Assembly (NCBI GenBank): GCA_964448105.1
Contig: CAYUVK010000168.1
Coordinates: 1-6,017 of the forward strand
Length of the DNA stretch: 6,017 nt
Source: CAVQBP01 sp964448105
Lineage (GTDB): Bacteria > Bacteroidota > Ignavibacteria > Ignavibacteriales > Ignavibacteriaceae
Direction of reading: 5' to 3'
Below, piece after piece: positions 1 to 5,722 of this stretch; within the stretch, counting starts at the first letter, position 1, and the number at the start of each line of letters is the position of its first letter. The translations under genes were made by a program, and so were the position numbers. A model generated the notes under the pieces. The model had not been told where the DNA came from, searched no databases, and was given only the letters and a program-made list of their open reading frames with translations.

Positions 1-40
1 AAGAATTTTTTCCCCAAATATTGCCGCCATACTAATTGTC

Positions 41-93
41 ACAAGTCAGGAGGCTGCAGCTTAATTGAATGGCCGTTATATACTAAGTTAAAA
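41..93 (+). repeat. attC-like element, right half (possible integron recombination site)
   Basis: GGCTGCAGCTTAATTG at 52-67 is followed eight bases later by GTTATAT (75-81). This resembles the right side of an integron attC site: an L'-like GCTTAA box, a 7-8 nt spacer, then an R' box of the form GTTRRRY. The fit to R' is imperfect because position 5 is T. A 15/16 identical copy lies at 869-884, just past the next gene. The left half of the site would lie mostly before the window, so the required fold cannot be tested. The reading frame from base 1 into the next gene is open, but the translation resembles nothing I know. The attC identity is inference; the repeat itself is seen. Confidence 0.4.
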
Positions 94-759
94 ATGGAGG
101 TTGCATATCTTAAGATGAAAGAAGATATTTTAGAACAACTTATTGATGGTTATTTTTTACGTAAACCAACTACTTTCACTAAACATAATGTAAAGTTTAA
201 GCCAACGCCAAATGATATCGCTCATTTGGATAACAAAATTAGAAGTAGATATAATGTATCTTCTGATATTGATATTATTGCGATTCATCTTGATAAAAAA
301 GATGAAAAAAGAGTTTCTGTTATTAGCTGTAAATCTTAGCAAGAAGGTTTTGATATAGATTTCTTTTATGAACATTTAATAGATGAAGAAAAGAGAAAAG
401 TTCGTGTGGGGACAAGTGAGGCATGGAAAAAATTTAGAGAATTGGTTGAAGAAACTTGGGCAAAAGCATTTAGAGAGACCATATATAAAGAAACTAAATC
501 TTACGACTTCACATATTATATCGCAGTAACCAAAATCAAAAAAAATAAAGACAAAAAAATAGAAGATTTTAAAAAATGTAAATTATTTATTAATAATTTA
601 TCTGATTATGGAAAGCACAAAGTAAAAATAAACTTCATAACTCTTGAGGATATTTTATATGAAATATTTAATGAACGCTCGAATACAACTTTGGAAGCAA
701 CTGAAATTGGCAGATTCATTCAATTAATAAAAGCTGCTAACCTTAGATTAGTAAAATAA
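94..759 (+). pseudogene. PD-(D/E)XK nuclease-like protein, interrupted by an in-frame TAG
   Basis: The two open segments 94-336 and 406-759 are in one frame, joined by 22 sense codons after a single TAG at 337-339. Read through, the protein is 221 codons from 94, or 214 from the ATG at 115. GGAGG (96-100) lies before the ATG at 115 with a long 14-nt spacer, so the start is uncertain. The order is an N-terminal helix, then SDIDIIAI, then VSVISCKS-stop-QEGF. Similar proteins as I remember them read SCKSWQ.GF, so TAG probably replaces TGG (Trp). The spaced Asp and the S-C-K lysine fit the PD-(D/E)XK nuclease/restriction-endonuclease-like fold, but no activity can be assigned. The C-terminal part (WKKFREL, FTYYIAVTKIK, ATEIGRFIQLIKAA) is intact in style, suggesting a recent mutation, a sequencing error or readthrough. 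The gene lies between two attC-like repeats. Confidence 0.72.
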
Positions 760-803
760 AAATTTAATTATTTATATATTAAAAGGCACCACATACCAAA
801 TCA

Positions 804-898
804 ATCCAACCCGCCAGTATTTCCGCACCCAGCTTTTTGAGATAAAATTAAACTAGTGCATTATTCTGGGCTGCAGTTTAATTGCGTAACCGTAAGTC
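804..898 (+). repeat. Degenerate attC-like element with bulged stem
   Basis: GGCTGCAGTTTAATTG at 869-884 repeats 52-67 with one mismatch. GCACCCAG (825-832) can pair with CTGGGCTGC (866-874), leaving C871 unpaired, so the stem carries one extrahelical base around a 33-nt loop. attC sites are imperfect hairpins with extrahelical bases, so this fits in kind. ATCCAAC (804-810) matches the R'' pattern RYYYAAC, but its partner GTTGGAT is absent: the aligned right box is GTAAGTC (892-898), which lacks GTT. The site is therefore either decayed or not attC. It starts about 45 bases after the nuclease-like gene stops and ends 40 before the next start, as between cassettes. Confidence 0.33.
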
Positions 899-937
899 TG
901 TAAATAAAAGATTGTCAAAATAATTTGAGGCAAAACC

Positions 938-1699
938 ATGAAAATATTTAACATTTTATTTGCGCTTGTTTTATTTACATCACTTGTTTATTCTCAACAA
1001 GGATATCAAGATGTAGTCTATCTCATTAATGGTGACATAGCTAAAGGAATAATTATTGAAAATGTTCCTAATGATTACATAAAGATGCAAAATGAAAACG
1101 GTTTAATAAGTACGTTTAAATATGCTGACATTGCGAAATTTGTCAGAGAAAAAATTCCTCAAGGTTCAGAAAAATTCAATGCGATTAACAAAGACAATAT
1201 GACTCAAGAACAAAACTCTGATAGAGTTAATGTAGCAAAACTTAAAATAAACATTGCTGGGATGAATGTAGAATATGAGGGTAATGAACAATATTTAGAA
1301 ACAAGATTAATTACACTCTTAGAAAGTGTCAATAAATCTCAAAATAATGAAATAAAAAGGAATTTACTAGGATTAAATGAAAGTCAGCAACAAAATTTAG
1401 AATTACTTAACAGTTACTCTGAGAATATATCTCAAGCAGCTGAAGAATTCTCTACTAAAATGAAAGAATTCACAAATGCTCTAATGAGCTTTATGGAGAA
1501 TATTAAAAGTAATGAAGACAATCAGACAAACTTATTAGATGCTATTAGTAAAATGCAAGAAATGTCCATGAGTTTCAATTTACAATATCTAATGTTGCAG
1601 AATAAAATAAGCCGTGAAAATAGAGAATTCTCAATGATATCCATCATCATGAAGAATAAACACGACACCGCAAAGAATTCTATTAATAATATTCGATAG
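938..1699 (+). CDS. Secreted coiled-coil protein of unknown function
   Basis: This encodes 253 aa, with TTGAGG about 8 nt before the ATG. Residues 1-19 form a Sec signal peptide (Lys2, hydrophobic core, likely cleavage after VYS with Gln20 next), so the protein is probably periplasmic or surface-exposed. Residues 22-70 (DVVYLINGDIAKGIIIENVP, ending ADIAKFVRE) resemble a short beta-rich N-terminal segment common in Bacteroidota/Ignavibacteriota exported proteins. Residues about 75-110 form a linker. From about 115 to the end it is polar and helical, rich in Asn, Gln, Glu and Ser, and likely coiled coil. It ends with an Asn/Lys-rich tail (KHDTAKNSINNIR). GAATTC occurs four times in the second half, encoding EEFS, KEFT, REFS and K-NS, part of the helical repetitiveness. 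The role is unknown; an envelope structural role is a guess. It is isolated from its neighbours. Confidence 0.85.
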   Translation: MKIFNILFALVLFTSLVYSQQGYQDVVYLINGDIAKGIIIENVPNDYIKMQNENGLISTFKYADIAKFVREKIPQGSEKFNAINKDNMTQEQNSDRVNVAKLKINIAGMNVEYEGNEQYLETRLITLLESVNKSQNNEIKRNLLGLNESQQQNLELLNSYSENISQAAEEFSTKMKEFTNALMSFMENIKSNEDNQTNLLDAISKMQEMSMSFNLQYLMLQNKISRENREFSMISIIMKNKHDTAKNSINNIR

Positions 1700-2191
1700 A
1701 TATCTAAATCGTTGTTCAGCTTGCATTCGTGGACAAGGTTGGAAGTAAAAATTTGTTCTCAATGGAATGAAGATGAATTATTATTTCATCAATATAGTAT
1801 TATAACTTACTATTCCCCCTAATTCTCCCTCCCAAACCTCCTAATCTTCTCCCCCATCTCTTTTTCAACAACCCTACTTTTTCAAAAAATTCATTCGAAC
1901 TTTTATTTTTTAATATACCTTATACATAAATATTTTAATAATCCTTATTGCCTTTGAGAATTAATAACTATAGTTTAACGTTATCACAATTGAAGGTATG
2001 GGGAAAATGGGGTAATTTCTCTTCCTTTTGTGTACTCCATTTATCCTTACAAAAATTTTAACATAATTAAAACTAAAGTTTTTAAAACTATTGATGTATT
2101 CCAATGTTTTTTATACTGGTAATTTGAGTGAACCCAAAATTAAGTATTACATAATAGCATGTTCTACCATTTTTTAAAAAGGAGTCTTAAT
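1700..2191. other. Non-coding gap with pyrimidine-rich tract
   Basis: I see no credible gene in this stretch of about 490 bases. At 1811-1882 the plus strand is almost all C and T with scattered A, including C-runs at 1815-1819, 1827-1829, 1831-1833 and 1851-1855. The complement is therefore G-rich with at least four runs of three or more G. Flanking sequence is AT-rich. No transcription terminator with a T-run is visible after the gene ending at 1699. The last bases (2179-2184) carry the ribosome-binding site of the next gene. Confidence 0.6.
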
Positions 2192-2578
2192 ATGAAATTT
2201 AAAAATCTTTTGATCATTAAAGCTTTGGTTTGTCTTTTCTTCGGAGCTCTTTTAATGATAATACCGGATATTTTACTTTCTATATTTGGTGCAACATTAA
2301 CTGCCGGAGGAATGTTCACAGCCCGTGAATATAGTTCGTCATTATTTGGGAACATGTTTCTTTGTTGGTTTGCAAAAAATTCTGAAGAATCCGATGCAAG
2401 AAAAGCCATAATAATTGCATTATTTAGTTATGACTTAATAGCATTTATTATGACAGTAATAACCGTTATTTCAGGTGTACTTAATCTTCTAGGCTGGTTA
2501 ATAGTTTTTGTATACCTGTTCTTTACATTAGGTTTTGGATATTTCATGATTGCACCCAATAAAATAAAAATTGCTTAA
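2192..2578 (+). CDS. Small integral membrane protein, about four transmembrane helices
   Basis: I start this gene at the ATG at 2192 (128 aa) because AAAAGGAG ends 7-8 bases upstream. An in-frame ATG at 2159 would add 11 residues, but its ribosome-binding region is weak. Counting from 2192, hydrophobic spans lie at about 5-25 (ALVCLFFGALLMIIPDILL), 45-58, 73-97 and 102-122, joined by short loops, with a charged loop (KNSEESDARKA) between helices two and three. The pattern IPDILLSIFGATLTAGG followed by AREYSSSLFG, then W and an Arg-Lys loop, matches a recurring family of 120-140-aa bacterial inner-membrane proteins with no settled function. I cannot assign a substrate. The next gene starts 90 bases downstream on the same strand, so co-transcription is possible but unproven. 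Confidence 0.85.
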   Translation: MKFKNLLIIKALVCLFFGALLMIIPDILLSIFGATLTAGGMFTAREYSSSLFGNMFLCWFAKNSEESDARKAIIIALFSYDLIAFIMTVITVISGVLNLLGWLIVFVYLFFTLGFGYFMIAPNKIKIA

Positions 2579-2668
2579 CGATGTCTTAAACTATTTTTTT
2601 AATATCAAATATTTGGTTTTATAGACTATATCAATCATTAAATCATTTAATATTATATGAGGTAAAAA

Positions 2669-2836
2669 ATGCCAACTTATGAATTTAAATGTAAAAAATG
2701 TGAGAAAGAATTTTCCCTAAAAATATCAATTCAAGACTATGATAGAAAAAAAACTTATAACTGCCCTAACTGCGGAAGTATGGATACAAAAAGAATATTT
2801 TCGCGTTTTACCGCGGTAACATCTAAGAAAACCTGA
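2669..2836 (+). CDS. FmdB-type zinc ribbon protein, 55 aa
   Basis: The ATG at 2669 follows GAGG (2659-2662) by six bases, and the frame ends in TGA at 2834-2836. The protein begins MPTYEFKCKKC, the hallmark N-terminus of the FmdB family (the 'CxxC_CxxC_SSSS' regulatory domain). Cys8/Cys11 and Cys32/Cys35 (CPNC) form two CxxC pairs expected to bind one zinc. Residues 38-55 form a basic tail (TKRIFSRFTAVTSKKT) in place of the Ser-rich tail of longer members. The family is widespread and was named for a putative regulator of formamidase/acetamidase genes; the actual role of most members is unknown. At 55 aa it is slightly shorter than the usual 60-110. It lies 90 bases after the membrane protein and 152 before the MBL-fold gene. 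Confidence 0.92.
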   Translation: MPTYEFKCKKCEKEFSLKISIQDYDRKKTYNCPNCGSMDTKRIFSRFTAVTSKKT

Positions 2837-2988
2837 TATCAAGAATAAATATGTAGCCAGTATATACTATTTGAATAATTTCTCACTTAAAAAAGATATT
2901 TTAGATGATTAGGACAGCTGTAATTAAACTTTCCGATTTTAGGTATATATTGAAATTATATTTAGGCAGCGGAAGGGAGGATTTTTGA

Positions 2989-3681
2989 ATGCAAATACAA
3001 ATCTTTAGAATTAAATTTGGTATTAACAGTTGTTATCTTATTCGGGATGAAGGGATTATAATGGTTGATGGAGGACCACCTAATAAGTTAACAAAATTTC
3101 AAAGATTCATTTCACACGTACCCATTTCACCAAGTGATATCCGTTTAATTATTCTAACCCATGGTGATTTTGATCATGTAGGATCCGCAAATGAAATAAG
3201 ACTGTTTACCGGAGCAAAAATTGCTATTCATGAAAATGATAAAAAAAATTTTGAAAATTCTGTATATAATTTCCCACCAGGTGTAGATTTATGGGGACAT
3301 ATAGCACATTTTTTATTCTACCCAATAACAAAAATCCTATTGAAATCACCCGGAGGTAAGACAGACATTACACTGGAAAATTCGGATTATCCGTTGTACG
3401 ATTTTGGAATAAGGGGTAAAATAATATATACACCCGGGCATACTAAAGGTTCTGTAAGCGTTCTTTTAGATACTGGTGAAGCGTTCGTAGGATGCCTGGC
3501 ACATAATAATCTTCCGTTTAGACTCAAACCTGGTTTACCCATATTTGCAGAAAATATTGAAGAGGTCAGAGAAAGTTGGAAAGTAATTATACAACAAGGT
3601 GCGAAGATGATTTATCCAGGACATGGGGATCCATTTCCCGTGGAGGTTATTAAAGATATCTTAAAGACTAAAATAATGTAA
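2989..3681 (+). CDS. MBL-fold metallo-hydrolase with altered metal-site residues
   Basis: This encodes 230 aa with a strong ribosome-binding site, GGGAGG (2975-2980), eight bases before ATG. The metallo-beta-lactamase fold is shown by MVDGGPP (25-31), LTHGDFDHVG (56-65), TPGHTKGS (148-155), the GCLAHNN stretch (168-174) and YPGHGDPF (209-216). His58, Asp62, His63, His151 and His212 remain as metal ligands. Asp60 replaces the second His of canonical HxHxDH; THGDxDH variants are known in the superfamily. Cys169 sits where most members have the metal-bridging Asp (GD). The region 100-121 (LWGHIAHFLFYPITKILLKSP) is hydrophobic and may form a substrate lid or membrane-associated helix. MBL proteins hydrolyse many substrates (lactones, thioesters, nucleic acids, lactams), so none is assigned. 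The C-terminus looks complete. No terminator follows. Confidence 0.93.
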   Translation: MQIQIFRIKFGINSCYLIRDEGIIMVDGGPPNKLTKFQRFISHVPISPSDIRLIILTHGDFDHVGSANEIRLFTGAKIAIHENDKKNFENSVYNFPPGVDLWGHIAHFLFYPITKILLKSPGGKTDITLENSDYPLYDFGIRGKIIYTPGHTKGSVSVLLDTGEAFVGCLAHNNLPFRLKPGLPIFAENIEEVRESWKVIIQQGAKMIYPGHGDPFPVEVIKDILKTKIM

Positions 3682-3727
3682 TCTAAAATGGACAATTCGA
3701 TTGTAATTCCAGGAAGATGTATACCCT

Positions 3728-4018
3728 TTACTCTTCGAACGTTGCCAGCTTCTCATCGTTCGACATAAACTCCTCAAGTTTAATTTTTCTTGCTTTGATT
3801 TCCGGTTTCTCTTTCGGCGGTTTTTTATTATAAAATTCTTTGGCGATATAAAAATATCATCAAGAGTTTTCGATGATAAACTTTCGCAGTTCTGCTTTGT
3901 GTATTCTAAGATGAGCTCTCCTGTATTGGAGAATATGTTGAAACCGGTTTCTGTTTTGGTTATAGCGAATCTAACAATTCTTCCCTTTTAAAAATTTATC
4001 TGCCTTGTAAATAAAAAA
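3728..4018 (-). pseudogene. Frameshifted gene remnant of unknown family
   Basis: Read on the minus strand, a protein-like segment runs from about 3987 to 3846 (KGRIVRFAITKTETGFNIF, then NTGELILEYTKQN, then LDDIFIS). It continues one frame over as KEFYNKKPPKEKPEIKA, then RKIKLEEFMSNDEKLATFEE, to a TAA at 3728-3730. The join is near 3843-3850 and needs one missing base. A second shift near 3985 would link KADKFLKG upstream, returning to the frame used at the end. Both parts have coherent, Lys/Glu-rich, coding-like composition and neither has a start codon with a ribosome-binding site. I do not recognise the family. The terminator of the upstream minus-strand gene overlaps its 5' end, so it is probably a C-terminal relic. 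It could also be chance open frame, but the clean stop and continuity argue against that. Confidence 0.45.
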
Positions 4019-4040
4019 GCCTGCAGTTTTAGCTGCAGGC
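4011..4040 (-). terminator. Intrinsic (rho-independent) terminator
   Basis: GCCTGCAG (4019-4026) and CTGCAGGC (4033-4040) form a perfect 8-bp GC-rich stem with a 6-nt loop. On the minus strand the stem is followed at once by six T (complement of A4013-A4018). It sits 30 bases past the stop of the minus-strand gene 4070-4384, as expected for its terminator. Confidence 0.9.
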
Positions 4041-4069
4041 ATTTGCCTAAAAGGATTATTGAAATGTTT

Positions 4070-4384
4070 TTAGCTGCCGTATCGCTTGGCAGCATCTTCA
4101 ATTTCGGGACCGGCCTTCATGATGTCTTCAATTACCATTATAGGAAAGAACTCTACATCGGCCTTTCCAAAAAACCAAAATTTTTCACTTATGGCGGCAA
4201 TTCTTGAGGCATCATCAAAGCTTGTTACAATAAACATTCCTCTTTGACCTTCAACAGGAGTAAAAAAAGTAGCTTCTGCATTTATTTCTTTCAGAATAGA
4301 CTGTAGCTTGTCACCGAATTTAGGATCTTGTAAGGCTTTGTTACCGGCTTCAACGGGCAATCGAACTTTTATTAAATATTTCAT
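4070..4384 (-). CDS. Small alpha/beta protein of the kind labelled 'panthothenate synthetase'; function unknown
   Basis: This encodes 104 aa on the minus strand. AGGAG (complement of 4391-4395) lies six bases before ATG. The secondary-structure pattern is beta-alpha-beta-beta-alpha-beta: MKYLIKVRLP, a helix KLQSILKEI, ATFFTPVEGQRG, MFIVTSFDDASRIAAISEKF, then ADVEFFPIMVIEDIMKAG. This resembles the dimeric ferredoxin-like barrel of a family of about 100-aa proteins in Bacteroidota and relatives. Those are often annotated 'panthothenate synthetase', although they are far too short and lack the motifs of PanC, so that name should not be read as a function. EGQRG and the EDIMKAG near the end are the most family-like parts. 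It is transcribed alone, against its neighbours, and ends in a clear intrinsic terminator. No signal peptide or metal motif is seen. Confidence 0.85.
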   Translation of the reverse strand: MKYLIKVRLPVEAGNKALQDPKFGDKLQSILKEINAEATFFTPVEGQRGMFIVTSFDDASRIAAISEKFWFFGKADVEFFPIMVIEDIMKAGPEIEDAAKRYGS

Positions 4385-4499
4385 TAAGAACTCCTATAAA
4401 ATTATGATTGTGGGGTATGAATTAAGTTAAGTTATTAATCTCAGAAATTATAAGTGATAGAACAAATTAAAATTTGTTAATGTTGGCATCATCACTATC

Positions 4500-4697
4500 A
4501 ATGAGCACTCCATAAGTTGGGCGATGATAAGCTGACAAGTGAATGAAGGAATGAAAGATAAATTGTTTCATTGATGACCTAAACGTAGAGTTTTAAGTTA
4601 CACAATATAAGCGGAATCCTGATTTTCATCAGGATAAATTCCGGCGTGCGAATAATGAGCCGCCGGAATGGAGCGATGATGAAATGACAAGGAAATG
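4500..4697 (+). repeat. Imperfect direct repeat, two copies about 150 bp apart
   Basis: Copy one at 4500-4545 and copy two at 4654-4697 both begin AATGAGC and share GCGATGAT, four variable bases, then TGACAAG and AATG. The best-matching core is 4521-4545 against 4673-4697. Between them lie two perfect hairpins: ATCCTGAT/ATCAGGAT (4616-4623/4628-4635) and ATTCCGGCG/CGCCGGAAT (4638-4646/4661-4669). The second copy is in a frame that reads NNEPPEWSDDEM before a stop at 4702, so this may be a duplicated fragment of a former gene. No start codon or ribosome-binding site supports an active gene. Confidence 0.45.
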
Positions 4698-4786
4698 TGC
4701 CGAGTTTACATAAGGTCAAATTATAGGACATAGATAGAATGTCAAATGTTAGTAAAGATGGTCATTATGTACTATAATTTTCCTTA

Positions 4787-4798
4787 TCCGCCGGCGGA
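4787..4798. repeat. 12-bp GC-rich palindrome
   Basis: TCCGCCGGCGGA is perfectly self-complementary and stands out in AT-rich sequence. Palindromes of this kind are often dispersed intergenic repeats; no second full copy occurs in the window, though the core CCGCCGG is also seen at 4660-4666. Confidence 0.5.
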
Positions 4799-4829
4799 CA
4801 AGTTGTAAATCTGGCTGACAATGTCAAGA

Positions 4830-4883
4830 CCCCGCCAAATTAAACAATAGATCTAGTATTATAGTTAAAATAATTTGGCGGGG
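4830..4883. repeat. 13-bp perfect inverted repeat with 28-nt loop
   Basis: CCCCGCCAAATTA (4830-4842) and TAATTTGGCGGGG (4871-4883) are exact reverse complements around an AT-rich 28-nt loop. Neither strand has a T-run after the stem, so it is not a typical intrinsic terminator. A small palindrome, TGACA-A-TGTCA (4816-4826), sits just to the left. It could be a solo pair of transposon ends, a miniature element, a structured RNA or a binding site; nothing in the window decides between these. Confidence 0.65.
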
Positions 4884-5090
4884 CAGGTGAACTGATGTTC
4901 TTGTTTATGTTAAGTGGCTTTATCATTAAATTCTGCAGGTTTCTTTTAGGTAAAATAATTTTGAAATATAGATTTTAATCTCTGGATCACAATTCAATAA
5001 TTTTAGATAAGAAATAATTATAATAATACATAAATTTTAATTTCCGGAATTATTAAAATTTTCTCAGGTCTGTCCAATATCTACAGTCTC

Positions 5091-5130
5091 ATTTGTTATA
5101 TGAGTGTAATTCAAATATTTAATAACAAAT
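5091..5130. promoter_or_regulatory. Inverted repeat upstream of the DUF4256 gene, possible operator
   Basis: ATTTGTTAT (5091-5099) and ATAACAAAT (5122-5130) are perfect 9-bp inverted repeats with a 22-nt spacer, ending 16 bases before the ATG at 5147. Position and symmetry suit a repressor site or a 5' leader hairpin. In such AT-rich DNA chance is a real alternative. Confidence 0.25.
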
Positions 5131-5146
5131 AACCTAATATAAAAGT

Positions 5147-5722
5147 ATGAACAAAATTAAGAGCAATAAAAAGGAATTATCACCAGAACAACGTGAAGAA
5201 CTACTCAGAGCATTAAATGCCCGTTTTGAGAAAAACATGAACCGCCATAAAAGCCTTGAATGGGTTAAAGTAAAAGCAAAGCTGGAAACAAATACAGAAA
5301 AACTATGGTCGCTCAATGAAATGGAAACAACTGGAGGAGAACCTGATGTTGTTGGTCAAGATAAAAAGACAGGCGAATATATTTTTTATGATTGTTCAGA
5401 GGAGAGTCCTAAAGGCCGCAGAAGTCTTTGTTACGACCGTGAAGCGCTGGAGTCACGGAAAGAACATAAACCAGAAAACAACGCTATTGATATGGCTGCT
5501 GCCATGAGTATTGAGCTTTTAACGGAAGAACAATATCGAGAGCTGCAGAAACTTGGAAACTTCGATTTGAAAACATCGAGCTGGGTAAAAACACCTGCTG
5601 ATATTAGAAAGCTCGGCGGTGCCATCTTTTGTGATCGCCGCTACGACACTGTCTTTGTGTATCACAACGGAGCAGAATCCTACTACGCCGCTAGGGGTTT
5701 CCGCAGCTCGCTAAAGGTATGA
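5147..5722 (+). CDS. DUF4256 family protein
   Basis: This encodes 191 aa, full length for the family (about 185-195). The N-terminus (LSPEQREELLRALNARFEKN) is helical and leads into HKSLEWVKVKAKLE, then the family-like block LWSLNEMETTGGEPDVVG (about 64-81), YIFYDCSEESPKGRRSLCYD (about 89-108), IDMAAAMSIELLTEEQYRELQ (about 124-144), SSWVKTPADIRKLGGAIFCDRRYDTVFVYHNGAESYYAARGFR (about 154-187) and a short tail SLKV. These match DUF4256 as I remember it; the function is unknown and it is predicted cytoplasmic, with no signal peptide. No Shine-Dalgarno sequence precedes the ATG; the leader is AT-rich, as is common in Bacteroidota. Its codon use is visibly richer in G and C than that of the genes to the left. 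Decayed YdeI-type sequence begins at its stop codon. Confidence 0.93.
   Translation: MNKIKSNKKELSPEQREELLRALNARFEKNMNRHKSLEWVKVKAKLETNTEKLWSLNEMETTGGEPDVVGQDKKTGEYIFYDCSEESPKGRRSLCYDREALESRKEHKPENNAIDMAAAMSIELLTEEQYRELQKLGNFDLKTSSWVKTPADIRKLGGAIFCDRRYDTVFVYHNGAESYYAARGFRSSLKV

Larger units (their letters stand above)
4385..5146. other. Long non-coding gap rich in inverted repeats
   Basis: These 760 bases hold no intact gene. From left to right I see: an 18-bp palindrome AACAAATT-AA-AATTTGTT (4461-4478) upstream of the minus-strand gene; an imperfect direct repeat (4500-4545 and 4654-4697); nested hairpins at 4612-4669; a 12-bp palindrome (4787-4798); a 13-bp perfect inverted repeat (4830-4842/4871-4883); a 10-bp AT-rich inverted repeat (5032-5041/5052-5061); and a 9-bp inverted repeat just before the DUF4256 gene. 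GC content jumps locally at 4611-4700 and at the GC-rich repeat arms, unlike the AT-rich surroundings. Confidence 0.7.

Noticed and set aside
157..375. Minus-strand open frame of 72 codons
   Set aside because: Antisense to the nuclease-like gene, low-complexity Ile/Phe/Arg text, no ribosome-binding site.
804..810. ATCCAAC as the definite R'' box of the second attC-like element
   Set aside because: Its complement GTTGGAT is absent from the right end, so the match may be chance; kept only as a possibility.
1446..1680. Four GAATTC sequences in one gene as a DNA-level signal
   Set aside because: All are in codons of similar helical text (Glu/Lys/Arg-Glu-Phe or Lys-Asn-Ser) in AT-rich DNA, so coding composition explains them.
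2164..2409. Minus-strand open frame of 81 codons
   Set aside because: Antisense shadow of the membrane protein, which has a good ribosome-binding site and clear hydrophobic helices.
3970..3985. ATCTAACAATTC resembling the left end of an attC site
   Set aside because: It lies inside the frameshifted minus-strand coding remnant and has no matching right half with GTTRRRY at a suitable distance.
4830..4883. Intrinsic terminator
   Set aside because: The stem is strong, but neither strand has a T-run after it and the loop is 28 nt.
5134..5625. Open frames at 5134-5316 (-), 5316-5507 (+) and 5431-5625 (-)
   Set aside because: All overlap the well-recognised DUF4256 gene in other frames and have no protein-like features.
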